Shown: positions 12,596-25,566, numbered from the stretch's first letter. The stretch is DNA of 64,000 nucleotides from Glandiceps talaboti (GCF_964340395.1 NC_135557.1:22637225-22701224), one strand, 5' to 3'. The notes: generated by a model not told the origin, from the letters alone. A program made the numbers and translations.

Positions 12596-12665
12596 GGGGG
12601 CGGGCTTCGATATAAATTCTCTCCACACTCGTAGCAGCTGGAACTAGACAACGCCGTAACACATG
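12596..12665 (+). promoter_or_regulatory. Promoter-like patch (GC box plus TATA box)
   Basis: GGGGGCGGG at 12596-12604 is followed by TATAAA at 12611-12616, and an ATG appears about 50 bp on (12663). The ATG opens a frame of only about 45 codons, MKIPSDTLIAYNDKC and onward, with a possible splice donor (GTGAGT) at about 12714. This points to a plus-strand start diverging from the GT31 gene, but I found no downstream exon, so the call is weak. Confidence 0.3.
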
Positions 12666-13155
12666 AAGATACCGTCAGATACACTAATAGCTTACAATGA
12701 TAAATGTATGTCTTGTGAGTTGGTCAAGAGTATCAAACACAACAACTATTTCCTTCATAATTCCTTTTATTTAGAACTTAGGGACGCAAGTGTTTCTTAG
12801 ATTGTTGTTTTCCTTGTCTACAGTCTCATAATATAATAACGTTATGACTTGGATATACCCCCTACCTGTATCTTAATATTGTATATCAGAAAGACATATA
12901 GTATAGAGTGTAGTGATACATTTGTAGTAGCAGGATTCGTGTGGATGTTTTCCTCAGCAAAACAACAATCTAAGCAATAACACGTGTCCATGTGATTTAC
13001 AATGTAAGCTTACACCAACAATACCGGAATAAATATGATACCTAAAATACAATTCTTTGAACTATAGCTATTAAAACTAATCTTCAAAAACACCCAATGT
13101 TCCAGCATAAACGTTCTCATTTTGTTAGTGAATCTTTGATGTGTTGACAATCGGT
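12666..13155. other. Intergenic stretch, nothing recognised
   Basis: No coding, RNA or repeat signal is recognised. Confidence 0.5.
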
Positions 13156-13345
13156 GTGTATGTATGTATGTATGTATGTATGTATGTATGTATGTATGTA
13201 TGTATAAATGTAGGTAGGTAGGTAGGTAGGTAGGTAGGTAGGTAGGTATGTTTGTTTGTTTGTTTGTTTGTTTGTATGTATGTATGTATGTATGTATGTA
13301 TGTATGTATGTATGTATGTATGTATGTATGTATGTATGTATGTAT
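13156..13345. repeat. Compound TATG / GTAG / TTTG / TATG microsatellite
   Basis: Four successive tetranucleotide arrays, each differing from its neighbour by one base in the unit: TATG, then GTAG (13211-13247), then TTTG (to about 13273), then TATG again. Confidence 0.95.
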
Positions 13346-13542
13346 CGACCTTGATAATCCCAATTTTATTAGTCGTCCGATGATCGCTAATGGAAGCGTG
13401 AAACTCTGAGTAACGACTAATTCTTTTGCATTTAGTCTATAAACCTCTGCTATTAATATTGCATCGAGCACTGCTCTCTCCAGCGAGACACTTATACTTA
13501 TGAGTACTTATATACTTATATGAGTATATATGTATAAGTATA

Positions 13543-13546
<4 letters not shown>

Positions 13547-13598
<52 letters not shown>
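13547..13598. repeat. TA dinucleotide microsatellite
   Basis: About 26 TA units, preceded by degenerate TATACTTATA-type sequence from about 13490. Confidence 0.95.
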
Positions 13599-13600
<2 letters not shown>

Positions 13601-14400
13601 TAGTTACATGATTCGTAAGATCCAATTAAAAACCCCAAATATAGGTTCAACGAACTAAGAAATACAGATTACTTACACCATAATGATAAATAGTTGTTAC
13701 AAATCTAAAATTATAAAACAAAATATTTTAATGTATGTCATGTGCCAAGGTTATGACGTCACGTTGGGATAATGACCCTCAACTCTGACCAAGTTCCCAT
13801 AATCCAGGAATCAATGCACATAACGACGTAATTGCAATCTGTCTCTTGTATCAAACCATATTGTCAGATCTGGAAACCTGCCTTAGATTTGCTATTATTT
13901 GCAAAATAAAATTAATGTCATGACGACTCAAAACTGCCGTACACATGCATGTTTTTTAAACTTTGAAGTTCTACAAGAATCTAATGCATAACATACTGTA
14001 CTACCATTTTTACTTGAGCCCCACAAAATTTATCAGCTAAACAAATTCTGTTAGGTGACACTGCCTTCTCATTACTCCTAAATCATTTGTTACTTTGTAA
14101 AGAAAACAATTTTTGACTGCAAACTTAAGAAAACTATACCATCCTTAAACTTAGTTATTTTGAATATCAAAATGACAATGAAGACTGAACTGTATATTTC
14201 CAAAAGAAATGACAGATATGGAAAACTTATTGACAAATGGTCAGGCCTCAAAGTGTAAATCATTTCCCCATCCCTGTCAAAGTACACGTACTACTGTATT
14301 TCCCACATTTCAGTTTCTGTACTCCTTTTATATAGACTTGTAAAGTTTTAGAGAACCCGCAAATATAAACAAACAAACAAACAAACAAAAAAGGGCTCGT
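13599..14400. other. AT-rich stretch, nothing recognised
   Basis: No gene is seen. A short AAAC array at about 14367-14388 lies immediately before the first duplicated PTCHD unit. Confidence 0.55.
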
Positions 14401-15040
14401 AGTTCTTATTTTGCTGAACTATGTACATCCGTCATCAATAATTGCAACTTAGAAGTTGGTATCCAATAAAGGACATTAAAGATAAGATATCTTGTATCAA
14501 TGTTTTTGCTAAGGTTTGGGGAACCATGGTAACAGAAACGGGCAAAAATGACAGTGCCCCCCCATATAGTATATGGTAATTTTGTTTGGGAACCCTGCCC
14601 TGGAGGTAAAAATGAGGGAACCCCAGTAGATTTTACCTACTTACCACCCTTATCTGAAGCACTCCTACATGTGCACAAACATGGTCAATACTCAGCAAAT
14701 TTTCATTCAACTATATGGTGGAGAAATTTTGCGTGGGGGTGGGGTAGGGTGGTAAAGTTTATCTGTATTGCAATAAATTGTCAAGTTTCCTGTAGAATCA
14801 TCTAAACGTCAGGTTTAGGAGGAGGAGAGTTTTACCCAAACACTGTATGATCAAACAAATGGTAATTTAATCTATTACACTATCCTGTCGTATTCAGCTT
14901 CAGGGGCCTACCATGTGGCGGTAGGAGTTGAACTTTATACTGTTTGTGAGTTACAAGAATCCTTTACTAATCTCACCTGACGTATTGAAATACAGGACCA
15001 ACCGTCGGAGGGAGGGGAGAGGTCAGAGATAAAGATCCCT

Positions 15041-15046
15041 TTTATT
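15041..15046 (-). terminator. Poly(A) signal overlapping the stop codon, copy A
   Basis: The minus strand reads GTA TAA TAAAAGGG at the end of the coding sequence, so AATAAA shares its first two bases with the TAA stop codon. This implies a 3' UTR of only about 15-30 bases. Confidence 0.6.
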
Positions 15047-17006
15047 ATACTATTCTGTCATATTTACGACCAAAGGAGCCAATCACTGTAAGAGTAACTG
15101 GCAGGAAAAGAAGACCATGCAATGCTCCAAATATAATCACCAAAAAATTACTTTTGAAGAGAGTTCGAAAGAGATAAGAATTCGACATCGAAAGTGAAAA
15201 CACGCTTATAAGAGTTGACATTGCCCCTTGTAATATTGGCCAGCCTAATCTACCTAGCGCTTCTCTCGCTCTTACGTCATGATTGACATCTTTCTCGACA
15301 GTATAGGCATACACGATGTGTGTTGTGTAGTCTACGCTAAAGCCAATAGCTATAAGCAGAGCCATTGATGTGATGTCATTCATATGAACTCCCCACAGGG
15401 ACATGTAACCTACTACACCTAATATAATTGTTATAATTGAAGATGTGACCAAGAGTGCACTTAATGGGTCCGGTATCAAAAATAAAGATATTAGGAATAT
15501 TGCTAAACAGGATATGCCAATCATTTTCAGGATACTGGGTACCAAGACAATTTTCGCTTCATAGTAAATGAATGCAGGATGGTAAGCAAGAATTTTAATT
15601 TCAGAGTGTTCTACGATACGCCGGGTTTCAGCTAACATTTCTCGTGCACGACCTGCAGAGTCAATGTACTTTGAAAACACGTAAAATCGTGAAGATGTAA
15701 CATTTGTGTTATCAGAGTTGAAATTAATGTCGAGTTTGAAAGGTGTTGATTTTGATATCAGAAAAGACTCTCTGAGTTCTTGTACAAATTGCATGTTATT
15801 ATTATAAGAAGGAAATGTGTCGAGAAAAGCTCTTAACCATGATTGTGTTATATTTTTGTTGCCATGGTAATATTCACTGGTCTCCAATTCTTCTATTGTC
15901 ATTGCGATCGCCGTCTGCGTCTGCTCAGTAGAGTAATCGATTTCGTCATCTATTACTATGGCAACAGCAGGTCCAAAGTTGTTGAAGTATTTCTTGTCAA
16001 TATTCGAGAATTGAATAGCGTATGAATCGTCACTAAAGCAGTCATTAAAATCGAATGATTCCTCCATACGAAAAGACATCCAAACTGCAAGTGTAAGGTA
16101 ACTAACAAATAACAACAAAGTCATTGTCTTGACAGGTAGCTCAGTTATGAAAACACCGTAATAATCACGAAAGAATCTTGTCATGATGTGCTCATTATTA
16201 TCGCTCTGGTATGACTCGCCGGCACAGAACATTTTGTACATTGATGACGTCGATTCTGATTTCGGTTTCACTTTCATGCACGTGACACTATGACGACATG
16301 CTGCCTCACGTTGCCCTGACAACGCCATACAAGCTCCAAAGAAGGTAATTTGGTAGATGTATGCTAGTAATATAGCTACTCCGGTGTATAAACAAAATAT
16401 CCTGGCCGATGGGAAAACTGACGTGGTGCCAACACTTAATGCCAATACATCAGTTATGCTTGTGATTGTGACGGACAGTGCTGCTTCAGAATAAGCCACG
16501 CCCATCCTGTCAGTCACGCTTTTCTTTGGTGACGTCATTCTCCAGGCACTAACCAATATAAACATGTCATCTACTCCAACACCTGTAGAGAAAACATTGA
16601 ATTACGAATGACAAATACGCAATATAATGAAACCAGCACTAGCTGTAAATGGAGTATTAGTTTTGTTCGATCAGTCAACCAAGATTACATTTGTTAATAC
16701 CAATAATTAGACATTGTACATGTCAGGTAGAGGTTTATTTTATCTTTAAACAGTATAATAATAAGTTGAAACCGTTATTCACTGTGGGGCTGCGGGGGTG
16801 GGGGAGCTGATATTTAAGTGCGGACCTACAAACAATTTGAGATATATTGTACTATATATATGTAGCTACAAACATATGTCTACCCAAGACATGTGTGTAG
16901 CTACATACATTATTGATTTGCTCAGTTAATACACTGGATTATGCTAATTTGAAGAGAGAGACAGACACTCACACAGACAGACAGACACACATGCAGGCAG
17001 ACAGGC

Positions 17007-17041
<35 letters not shown>

Positions 17042-18309
17042 TAGATACACAGACAGACAGAGACAGACAGACAGAAGGACGGATCGATATACGGACAGGC
17101 AGGCAGGCAGACAGACAGACAGACAGACAGGCAAACAAGGAGACAGGGAGTGAGGGAGGGTGTGTGTCTGTGTTTGTGGCTGTGTATGTGTATGTGTCTG
17201 TGTCTGCACCTGTGTGTATGTGTTTTTTTAACTCAGGCCCACATACGGTACCTGTTGATAACCTATAGTCAATATTAGACATAATACAATTTATACAAAC
17301 CCAATATTAAAAATGGCATGGACTGTACCAAATTAGCGAATGGTAAACCACAGTACGCCATTAATCCGATAGAGGAACCTATAGCCATACCAGTAGCAAA
17401 GAGACCAAGAAGCGCCAACCAGAGCTTGCTTCGTACCCAGTCAAACACGAAGAAACTGACCACACAAAATACCACCATAAACACCACAGTTATCACAAAT
17501 TTGGGTGTTTGATTTCTGACACTCTTCTTGACTTCGATATCTTTTGTCTGCGATATGAAATATGATATATCAATGTTTTCAGTTTCATAGTCTTCCATCA
17601 TATTCAAAAATGTAAGTTCCCATACTTTACTCTTCCTTTCTTCGTCATCGGTGAAATGTTTCAAAAGATAAAAGAGCTGCAAGGCTTTAGCTGATTTCAC
17701 TGTCGTCCCATCGCTAAGCAATGTTACTCCACCCAAAGTGGCTCCTAAGAACACCTGCATCGTAGAACCCAATCTATGCATGGGATATGTTACATTAATG
17801 TTTCCAACATTATATGGATCAAAATTATAGATATTCAAAATGGCATTTGGGTTACATATATTGTTCATTTTCCCACATACGTCACCAAATTGAAACGTTT
17901 CACCCTCGTCCGATGCATTTATGGAAATGATAAAACTATCAAGTCGAATTATCTCAGATAGAACGTCTTTTCGAAGGACATCACCATTATCAACTGCCGT
18001 TACGATCACCCGACCAAATCGCCCCGGCGTTACCTGTCTGAGTCCGTGGAATTTGTCACCAGTTGATGGAAACAGTTGTTCAATTCGTAAGCGATCACCC
18101 CATGCTTGGCTGTTAGCCGGTGTGTACAGATAATCTAAGTTTGTCTCCAGTTGTAACTGTGATAGTCCGGTAGTTAAGATTGCTGTCGCCAGGAGAGGCA
18201 TGATCAAAAAGATATACGGATGAGTTGCTACCTTAGTGCCTAAATGATAAAAGCACTTTTTGAGTGGAGCATGAAGACAGTCAAATTTAAAGTTACACGA
18301 CATCGACAT
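15045..18309 (-). CDS. Patched-domain (PTCHD-like) 12-TM membrane protein, copy A (848 aa, two exons)
   Basis: Exon 1 is 18309-17301 and exon 2 is 16582-15045. The donor follows ATATTGG (intron GTTTGT) and the acceptor is TTTTCTCTACAG; joining them in phase 1 restores the family motif LILGVGVDDMF across the junction, which fixes the splice sites. The protein has TM1 at about 31-50, a large first extracellular loop, a sterol-sensing-domain-like block of five TMs (about 269-425) with GVGVDD at 337-342, a TM near 487-505, a second large loop (about 507-680) and a C-terminal TM block with GFSVDYTTH at 750-758. Asp in TM4 and TM10 is the hallmark of RND-type transporters such as Patched and NPC1. 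The family moves or senses lipophilic molecules in membranes; the ligand here is unknown. Length fits PTCHD3-type proteins. Copy A differs from both other copies at, for example, H22, V280, T360, K614, D739 and Y806. Confidence 0.92.
16583..17300 (-). repeat. Intron of copy A with GACA/GGCA microsatellite
   Basis: This 718-bp intron contains a compound GACA/GGCA/GATA array at about 16951-17222, ending in TGTGTCTG repeats and lying next to the exon 1 side. The arrays at the same place in copies B and C differ in length and motif. Confidence 0.85.
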
Positions 18310-18895
18310 GATGAACTGTCTGCTATGTTAGGTATATTGCATCTCACATAACGCACAGAGACATGTCGATGAGGAGAGTCGGTGAACTATTTTGTATGAA
18401 TTTTCATTGAAAATGTCATTTCGGATTGAAACTAATTTACTACTAATAATGTGTACACTCCATTGTTCATGGCTCAAAACATTTCTTGTCTCTACACATC
18501 CAATAACCTAATTGAAGAATCATAAGTCTGTCTATGTTTTTGTCCGTCCGTCTTTGTATGTATGTATGTATGTATGTATGTATGTATGTATGTATGTATG
18601 TATGTATGTATGTATGTATGTATGTATGTATGTATGTATGTATGTATGTATGTATGTATGTATGTGTGTGTGTGTGTGTGTGTACTGTGGGGGGGGTGTG
18701 TGCGTATGTGTGTGTGTGTGCGTGCGTGCGTATGTACGTACGTACGTACGTATGTATGTATGTATGTATGTATGTATGTCTACTTTACTGGATGTTTCGA
18801 TGTCCAACTTGTCTATCTCTCTGTGTGTCTCTGTCTGTCTGTCTGCCTGTCTGTCTGTCTGTCCTTGTGTATGTATGTCTGTCTGTCTGCCTGCC

Positions 18896-18928
<33 letters not shown>

Positions 18929-19714
18929 GCCTGTCTGTCTGTCTGTCTGTCTGCTTGCTTTCCTGCTTGCGTGTGCTGGTTTCTCCAATCCGTTGTGTTG
19001 TATCTGTCGATGTATTGTTCATTTCAATGACACCATTACGTCGGTGTAATTGACAAAATAACAAATTGAGGATACAACAGTTCTGATAGTAATTAATGAA
19101 CACTGAAATAATATTTCTGTTCATAAAATTGAAAAGTGTATCTCAAAATCAGATTTAATTTTTCCCTGTTCAATTAAAACTTTATCTCAAAATGACCACA
19201 TTTAACTTAATCGGGTCACAGCAATTTTTTTTCGAAAGAATAAAATAGATCATTATTGATCAATCTCCTCAATGATGTTTTATTGAAATAATGTTGAAAA
19301 CAAATTAAATACTGGAATTCGAATTAAAAGCCCACTAATTAGTAATTTAGAATGTAGAGTGAAATGGGGATATTTCTGAGGCAAACAATATATCATTACT
19401 CTAATTGCCAATATACACAAAGGAAGAGTAGCAAATGCACTCTACGAAACTCGGTTTTAAATAGTATCTTCTGACTACATTCGTGCTATGCCGCGCTAGA
19501 TGAGAGGACAATTTTAAACTGAATTCAAAGGTTAACTGCCAAGGAGATGCAAGATTGTATTCAAAGATGTTTCAAAGATATTAGCCCCATCTACACGGCA
19601 CAAAAAATCCTCAGTACTTGAGGTAGGATTCAAGATAGTTTGAAGCTCATGTAGACGCAAACAAGTCCTGAAACCGTCCTGAATTGGGACACCATTGAAA
19701 GGTAAAGGACTCAT
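18310..19714. other. 5' flank of PTCHD copy A with a large TATG/TGTG/ACGT/CTGT microsatellite
   Basis: No other gene is seen. A compound microsatellite fills about 18541-18960: 27 or so TATG units, then TG, a G run, GTGC, ACGT, TATG again, then CTGT/CTGC. The DNA between it and the next unit is unique, and the last ~135 bp (19580-19714) recur only at the B/C junction. Frames of Met-Tyr-Val-Cys or Cys-Leu-Ser-Val type are repeat by-products. Confidence 0.85.
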
Positions 19715-20362
19715 AGTTCTTATTTTGCTGAACTATGTACATCCGTCATCAATAATTGTAACTTAGAAGTTGGTATCCAATAAAGGACATTAAAGATAAG
19801 ATATCTTGTATCAATGTTTTTGCTAAGGTTTGGGGAACAATGGTAACAGAAACGGGCAAAAATGACAGTGCCCCCCCCCCCATATAGTATATATATGGCA
19901 ATTTTGTTTGGGAGCCCCGCCCTGGAGGTAAAAATGACGGAAACCCAGTAAATTTTACTTACGTACCACCCTTATAAGCATTCCTACATGTGCACAAACG
20001 TGGTCAATACGTGGTCAACCATATGGTGGAGAAATTGTGCGTGGGTGGTGGTGTGCAGGGGTGGGTGGGGTGGGGTGGTAAAGTTCACCTTGATTGCAAT
20101 AAATTGTCTAAGTTACCTGTAGAATCATCTAAACGTCAGGTTTAGGAGGAGGAGAGTTTTACCCTAACACTGTATGATCAAAAAAATGGTAATTTTATTT
20201 ATTACACTATCCTGTCGTATTCAGTTTCAGGGGCCCACCATGTGGCGGTAGGAGTTGAACATTATACTGTTTGTGAGTTACAAGAATCCTTTACCGATCT
20301 AACCTGACGTATTGAAATACAGGACCAACCGGGGAGGGGAGAGGTCAGAGATAAAGATCCCT

Positions 20363-20368
20363 TTTATT
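20363..20368 (-). terminator. Poly(A) signal overlapping the stop codon, copy B
   Basis: The arrangement is the same as in copy A: the TAA stop is followed directly by TAAAAGGG, making an AATAAA hexamer that begins inside the stop codon. Confidence 0.6.
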
Positions 20369-23300
20369 ATACTATTCTGTCATATTTACGACCAATGGAG
20401 CCAATCACTGTAAGAGTAACTGGCAGGAAAAGAAGACCATGCAATGCTCCAAATATAATCACCAAAAAATTACTTTTGAAGAGAGTTCGAAAGAGATTAG
20501 AATTCGACACCGAAAGTGAAAACACGCTTATAAGAGTTGACATTGCCCCTTGTAATATTGGCCAGCCTAATCTACCTAGCGCTTCTCTCGCTCTTACGTC
20601 ATGATTGACATCTTTCTCGACAGTATAGGCATACACGATGTGTGTTGTGTAGTCTACGCTAAAGCCAATAGCTATAAGCAGAGCCATTGATGTGATAATA
20701 TTCATATGAACTCCCCACAGGGACATGTAACCTACTACACCTACTATAATTGTTATAATTGAAGACGTGACCAAGAGTGCACTTAATGGGTCCGGTATCA
20801 AAAATAAAGATATTAGGAATACTGCTAAACAGGATATGCCAATCATTTTCAGGATACTGGGTACCAGGACAATTTTCGCTTCATAGTAAATGAATGCAGG
20901 ATGGTAAGCAAGAATTTTAATTTCAGAGTGTTCTACGATACGCCGGGTTTCAGCTAACATTTCTCGTGCACGACCTGCAGTGTCAATGTACTTTGAAAAC
21001 ACGTAAAATCGTGAAGATGTAACATTTGTGTTATCAGAGTTGAAATTAATGTCGAGTTTGAAAGGTGATGATTCTGATATCAGAAAAGACTCCCTAAGTT
21101 CTTGTACAAATTGCATGTTATTATTATAAGAAGGAAATGTGTCGAGAAATGCTCTTAACCATGATTGTGTTATATTTTTGTTGCCATGGTAATATTCACT
21201 GGTCTCCAATTCTTCTATTGTCATTGCGATCGCCATCTGCGTCTGCTCAGTAGAGTAATCGATTTCGTCATCTATTACTATGGCAACAGCAGGTCCAAAG
21301 TTGTTGAAGTATTTCTTGTCAATATTCGAGAATTGAATAGCGTATGAATCGTCACTAAAGCAGTCATTAAAATCGAATGATTCCTCCATACGAAAAGACA
21401 TCCAAACTGCAAGTGTAAGGTAACTAACAAATAACAACAAAGTCATTGTCTTGACAGGTAGCTCAGTTATGAAAACACCGTAATAATCACGAAAGAATCT
21501 TGTCATGATGTGCTCATTATTATCGCTCTGGTATGACTCGCCGGCACAGAACATTTTGTACATTGATGACGTCGATTCTGATTTCGGTTTCACTTTCATG
21601 CACGTGACACTATGACGACATGCTGCCTCACGTTGCCCTGACAACGCCATACAAGCTCCAAAGAAGGTGATTTGGTAGATGTATGCTAGTAATATAGCTA
21701 CTCCGGTGTATAAACAAAATATCCTTGCCGATGGGAAAACTGACGTGGTGCCAACACTTAATGCCAATACATCAGTTATGCTTGTGATTGTGACGGACAG
21801 TGCTGCTTCAGAGTAAGCCACGCCCATCCTGTCAATCACGCTTTTCTTTGGTGACGTCATTCTCCAGGCACTAACCAATATAAACATGTCATCTACTCCA
21901 ACACCTGTAGAGAAAACATTGAATTACGAATGACAAATACGCAATATAATGAAACCAGCACTAGCTGTAAATGTAGTATTATATTTGTTCGATCAGTCAA
22001 CCAAGATTACATTTCTAAATAACAATGATTAGACATTGTACATGTCAGGTAGAGGTTTATTTTATCTTTAAACAGTATAATAATAAGTTGAAACCGTACG
22101 TTATTCACTGTGGGGCTACAAACAATTTGAAGAGATATATTGTACCGTATATATGTAGCTACAAACATATGTCTACCCAAGACATGTGTGTAGCTACATA
22201 CATTATTGATTTGCACAGTTAATACACTGGATTATGCTAATTTGAAGAGAGGGACAGCCAGACAGACAGACAGACACACATGCAGGCAGACAGACAGACA
22301 GACAGATAGATACACAGACAGACAGAGATAGACAGACAGACAGACAGACAGAAGGACGGATCGATATACGGACAGGCAGGCAGGCAGACAGACAGACAGA
22401 CAGGCAAACAAGGAGACAGGGAGTGAGGGAGGGTGTGTGTCTGTGTTTGTGGCTGTGTATGTGTCTGTGTCTGTGTCTGCACTTGTGTGTATGTGTTTTT
22501 TAACTCACGCCGACATACGGTACCTGTTGATAACCTGTACTCAATTTGACATAATACAATTTATACAAACCCAATATTAAGAATGGCATGGACTGTACCA
22601 AATTAGCGAATGGTAAACCACAGTACGCCATTAATCCGATAGAGGAACCTATAGCCATACCAGTAGCAAAGAGACCAAGAAGCGCCAACCAGAGCTTGCT
22701 TCGTACCCAGTCAAACACGAAGAAACTGACCACACAAAATATCACCATAAACACCACAGTTATCACAAATTTGGGTGTTTGATTTCTGACACTCTTCTTG
22801 ACTTCGATATCTTTTGTCTGCGATATGAAATATGATATATCAATGTTTTCAGTTTCATAGTCTTCCATCATATTCAAAAATGTAAGTTCCCATACTTTAC
22901 TCTTCCTTTCTTCGTCATCGGTGAAATGTTTCAAAAGATAAAAGAGCTGCAAGGCTTTAGCTGATTTCACTGTCGTCCCATCGCTAAGCAATGTTACTCC
23001 ACCCAAAGTGGCTCCTAAGAACACCTGCATCGTAGAACCCAATCTATGCATGGGATATGTTACATTAATGTTTCCAACATTATATGGATCAAAATTATAG
23101 ATATTCAAAATGGCATTTGGGTTACATATATTGTTCATTTTCCCACATACGTCACCAAATTGAAACGTTTCACCCTCGTCCGATGCATTTATGAAAATGA
23201 TAAAACTGTCAAGTCGAATTATCTCAGATAGAACGTCTTTTCGAAGGACATCACCATTATCAACTGCCGTTACGATCACCCGACCAAATCGCCCCGGCGT

Positions 23301-23579
23301 TACCTGTCTGAGTCCGTGGAATTTGTCACCAGTTGATGGAAACAGTTGTTCAATTCGTAAGCGATCACCCCATGCTTGGCTGTTAGCCGGTGTGTACAGA
23401 TAATCTAAGTTTGTCTCCAGTTGTAACTGTGATAGTCCGGTAGTTAAGATTGCTGTCGCCAGGAGAGGCATGATCAAAAAGATATACGGATGAGTTGCTA
23501 CCTTAGTGCCTAATTGATAAAAGCACTTTTTGAGTGGAGCATGAAGACAGTCAAATTTAAAGTTACACGACATCGACAT
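20367..23579 (-). CDS. Patched-domain (PTCHD-like) 12-TM membrane protein, copy B (848 aa, two exons, hybrid origin)
   Basis: Exon 1 is 23579-22571 and exon 2 is 21904-20367; the splice sites and phase match copy A, and the exon lengths (1009 and 1538 bp) are identical in all three copies. All family landmarks are kept: GVGVDD across the junction, GFSVDYTTH near the C terminus, two large extracellular loops and 12 predicted TMs. Exon 2 shares with copy C, against A, I360, M560, E614, S616, T645, V698, V724, I739, V802, N806 and I840. In exon 1 it shares with A, against C, G71, V106, G142 and Q329. F129 is private to B. The intron array and 5' flank also resemble A. It therefore reads as an A/C recombinant gene that kept a full open frame. 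Function is as inferred for copy A: an RND/Patched-type membrane protein of unknown ligand. Confidence 0.92.
21905..22570 (-). repeat. Intron of copy B with GACA/GGCA microsatellite
   Basis: This 666-bp intron has an A-like GACA/GGCA array at about 22247-22494, including the A-type interruption GAAGGACGGATCGATATACG. It lacks about 35 bp, including the AAGTGCGGACC segment, that A and C retain. Near exon 2 it matches C (GTAAATGTAGTATTA). Confidence 0.8.
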
Positions 23580-24918
23580 GATGAACTGTCTGCTATGTTA
23601 GGTATATTGCATCTCACATAACGCACAGAGACATGTCGATGGGGAGAGTCGGTGAACTATTTTGTATGAATTTTCATTGAAAATGTCATTTCGGATTGAA
23701 ACTAATTTACTAATAATAATGTGTACACTCCATTGTTCATGGCTCAAAACATTTCTTGTCTCTACACATCCAATAACCTAATTGAAGAATCATAAGTCTG
23801 TCTATGTTTCTGTCCGTCCGTCCGTCCGTCCGTCCGTCTTTGTATGTATGTATGTATGTATGTATGTATGTATGTATGTATGTATGTATGTATGTATGTA
23901 TGTATGTGTGTGTGTGTGTACTGTGGGGGGGGGGTGTGCGTATGTATGTATGTGTGTGTGCGTGCGTATGTACGTACATACGTACGTACGTACGTACGTA
24001 CGTATGTATGTATGTATGTATGTATGTATGTCTACTTTACTGGATGTTTCGATGTCCAACTTGTCTATCTCTCTCTGTGTCTCTGTCTGTATGTCTGTCT
24101 GTCTGCCTGTCTGTCTGTCTGTCCTTGTGTATGTCTGTCTGTCTGTCTGCCTGCCTGTCTGTCTGTCTGCCTGTCTGTCTGTCTGTCTGTCTGCTTGCTT
24201 TCCTGCTTGCGTGTGCTGGTTTCTCCAATCCGTTGTGTTGTATCTGTCGATGTATTGTTCATTTCAATGACACCATTACGTCGGTGTAATTGACAAAATA
24301 ACAAATCGAGGATACAACATAATGTACAGTTCTGATAGTAATTAATGAACACTGAAATAATATTTCTGTTCATAAAATTTAAACTTTATCTCAAAATGAC
24401 CACATTTAACTTAATCGGGTCACAGCAATTTTTTTTCGAAAGAATAAAATAGATCATTATTGATCAATCTCCTCAATGATGTTTTATTGAAATAATGTTG
24501 AAAACAAATTAAATACTGGAATTCGAATTAAAAGCCCACTAATTAGTAATTTAGAATGTACAGTGAAATGGGGATATTTCTGAGGCAAACAATATATCAT
24601 TACTCTAATTGCCAATATACACAAAGGAAGAGTAGCAAATGCACTCTACGAAACTCGGTTTTAAATAGTATCTTCTGACTACATTCGTGCTATGCCGCGC
24701 TAGATGAGAGGACAATTTTAAACTGAATTCAAAGGTTAACTGCCAAGGAGATGCAAGATTGTATTCAAAGATGTTTCAAAGATATTAGCCCCATCTACAC
24801 GGCACAAAAAATCCTCAGTACTTGAGGTAGGATTCAAGATAGTTTGAAGCTCATGTAGACGCAAACAAGTCCTGAAACCGTCCTGAATTGGGACACCATT
24901 GAAAGGTAAAGGACTCAT
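23580..24918. other. 5' flank of PTCHD copy B with compound microsatellite
   Basis: No extra gene is seen. The microsatellite at about 23811-24200 has the same order of motifs as copy A but with extra CCGT units, fewer TATG units and more ACGT units. A deletion of roughly 45 bp near 24380 is private to B. The distal part (about 24417-24918) is nearly identical to 19210-19714 of unit A. Confidence 0.8.
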
Positions 24919-25566
24919 AGTTCTTATTTTGCTGAACTATGTACATCCGTCATCAATAATTGTAACTTAGAAGTTGGTATCCAATAAAGGACATTAAAGA
25001 TAAGATATCTTGTATCAATGTTTTTGCTAAGGTTTGGGGAACAATGGTAACAGAAACGGGCAAAAATGACAGTGCCCCCCCCCCCATATAGTATATATAT
25101 GGCAATTTTGTTTGGGAGCCCCGCCCTGGAGGTAAAAATGACGGAAACCCAGTAAATTTTACTTACGTACCACCCTTATAAGCATTCCTACATGTGCACA
25201 AACGTGGTCAATACGTGGTCAACCATATGGTGGAGAAATTGTGCGTGGGTGGTGGTGTGCAGGGGTGGGTGGGGTGGGGTGGTAAAGTTCACCTTGATTG
25301 CAATAAATTGTCTAAGTTACCTGTAGAATCATCTAAACGTCAGGTTTAGGAGGAGGAGAGTTTTACCCTAACACTGTATGATCAAAAAAATGGTAATTTT
25401 ATTTATTACACTATCCTGTCGTATTCAGTTTCAGGGGCCCACCATGTGGCGGTAGGAGTTGAACATTATACTGTTTGTGAGTTACAAGAATCCTTTACCG
25501 ATCTAACCTGACGTATTGAAATACAGGACCAACCGGGGAGGGGAGAGGTCAGAGATAAAGATCCCT

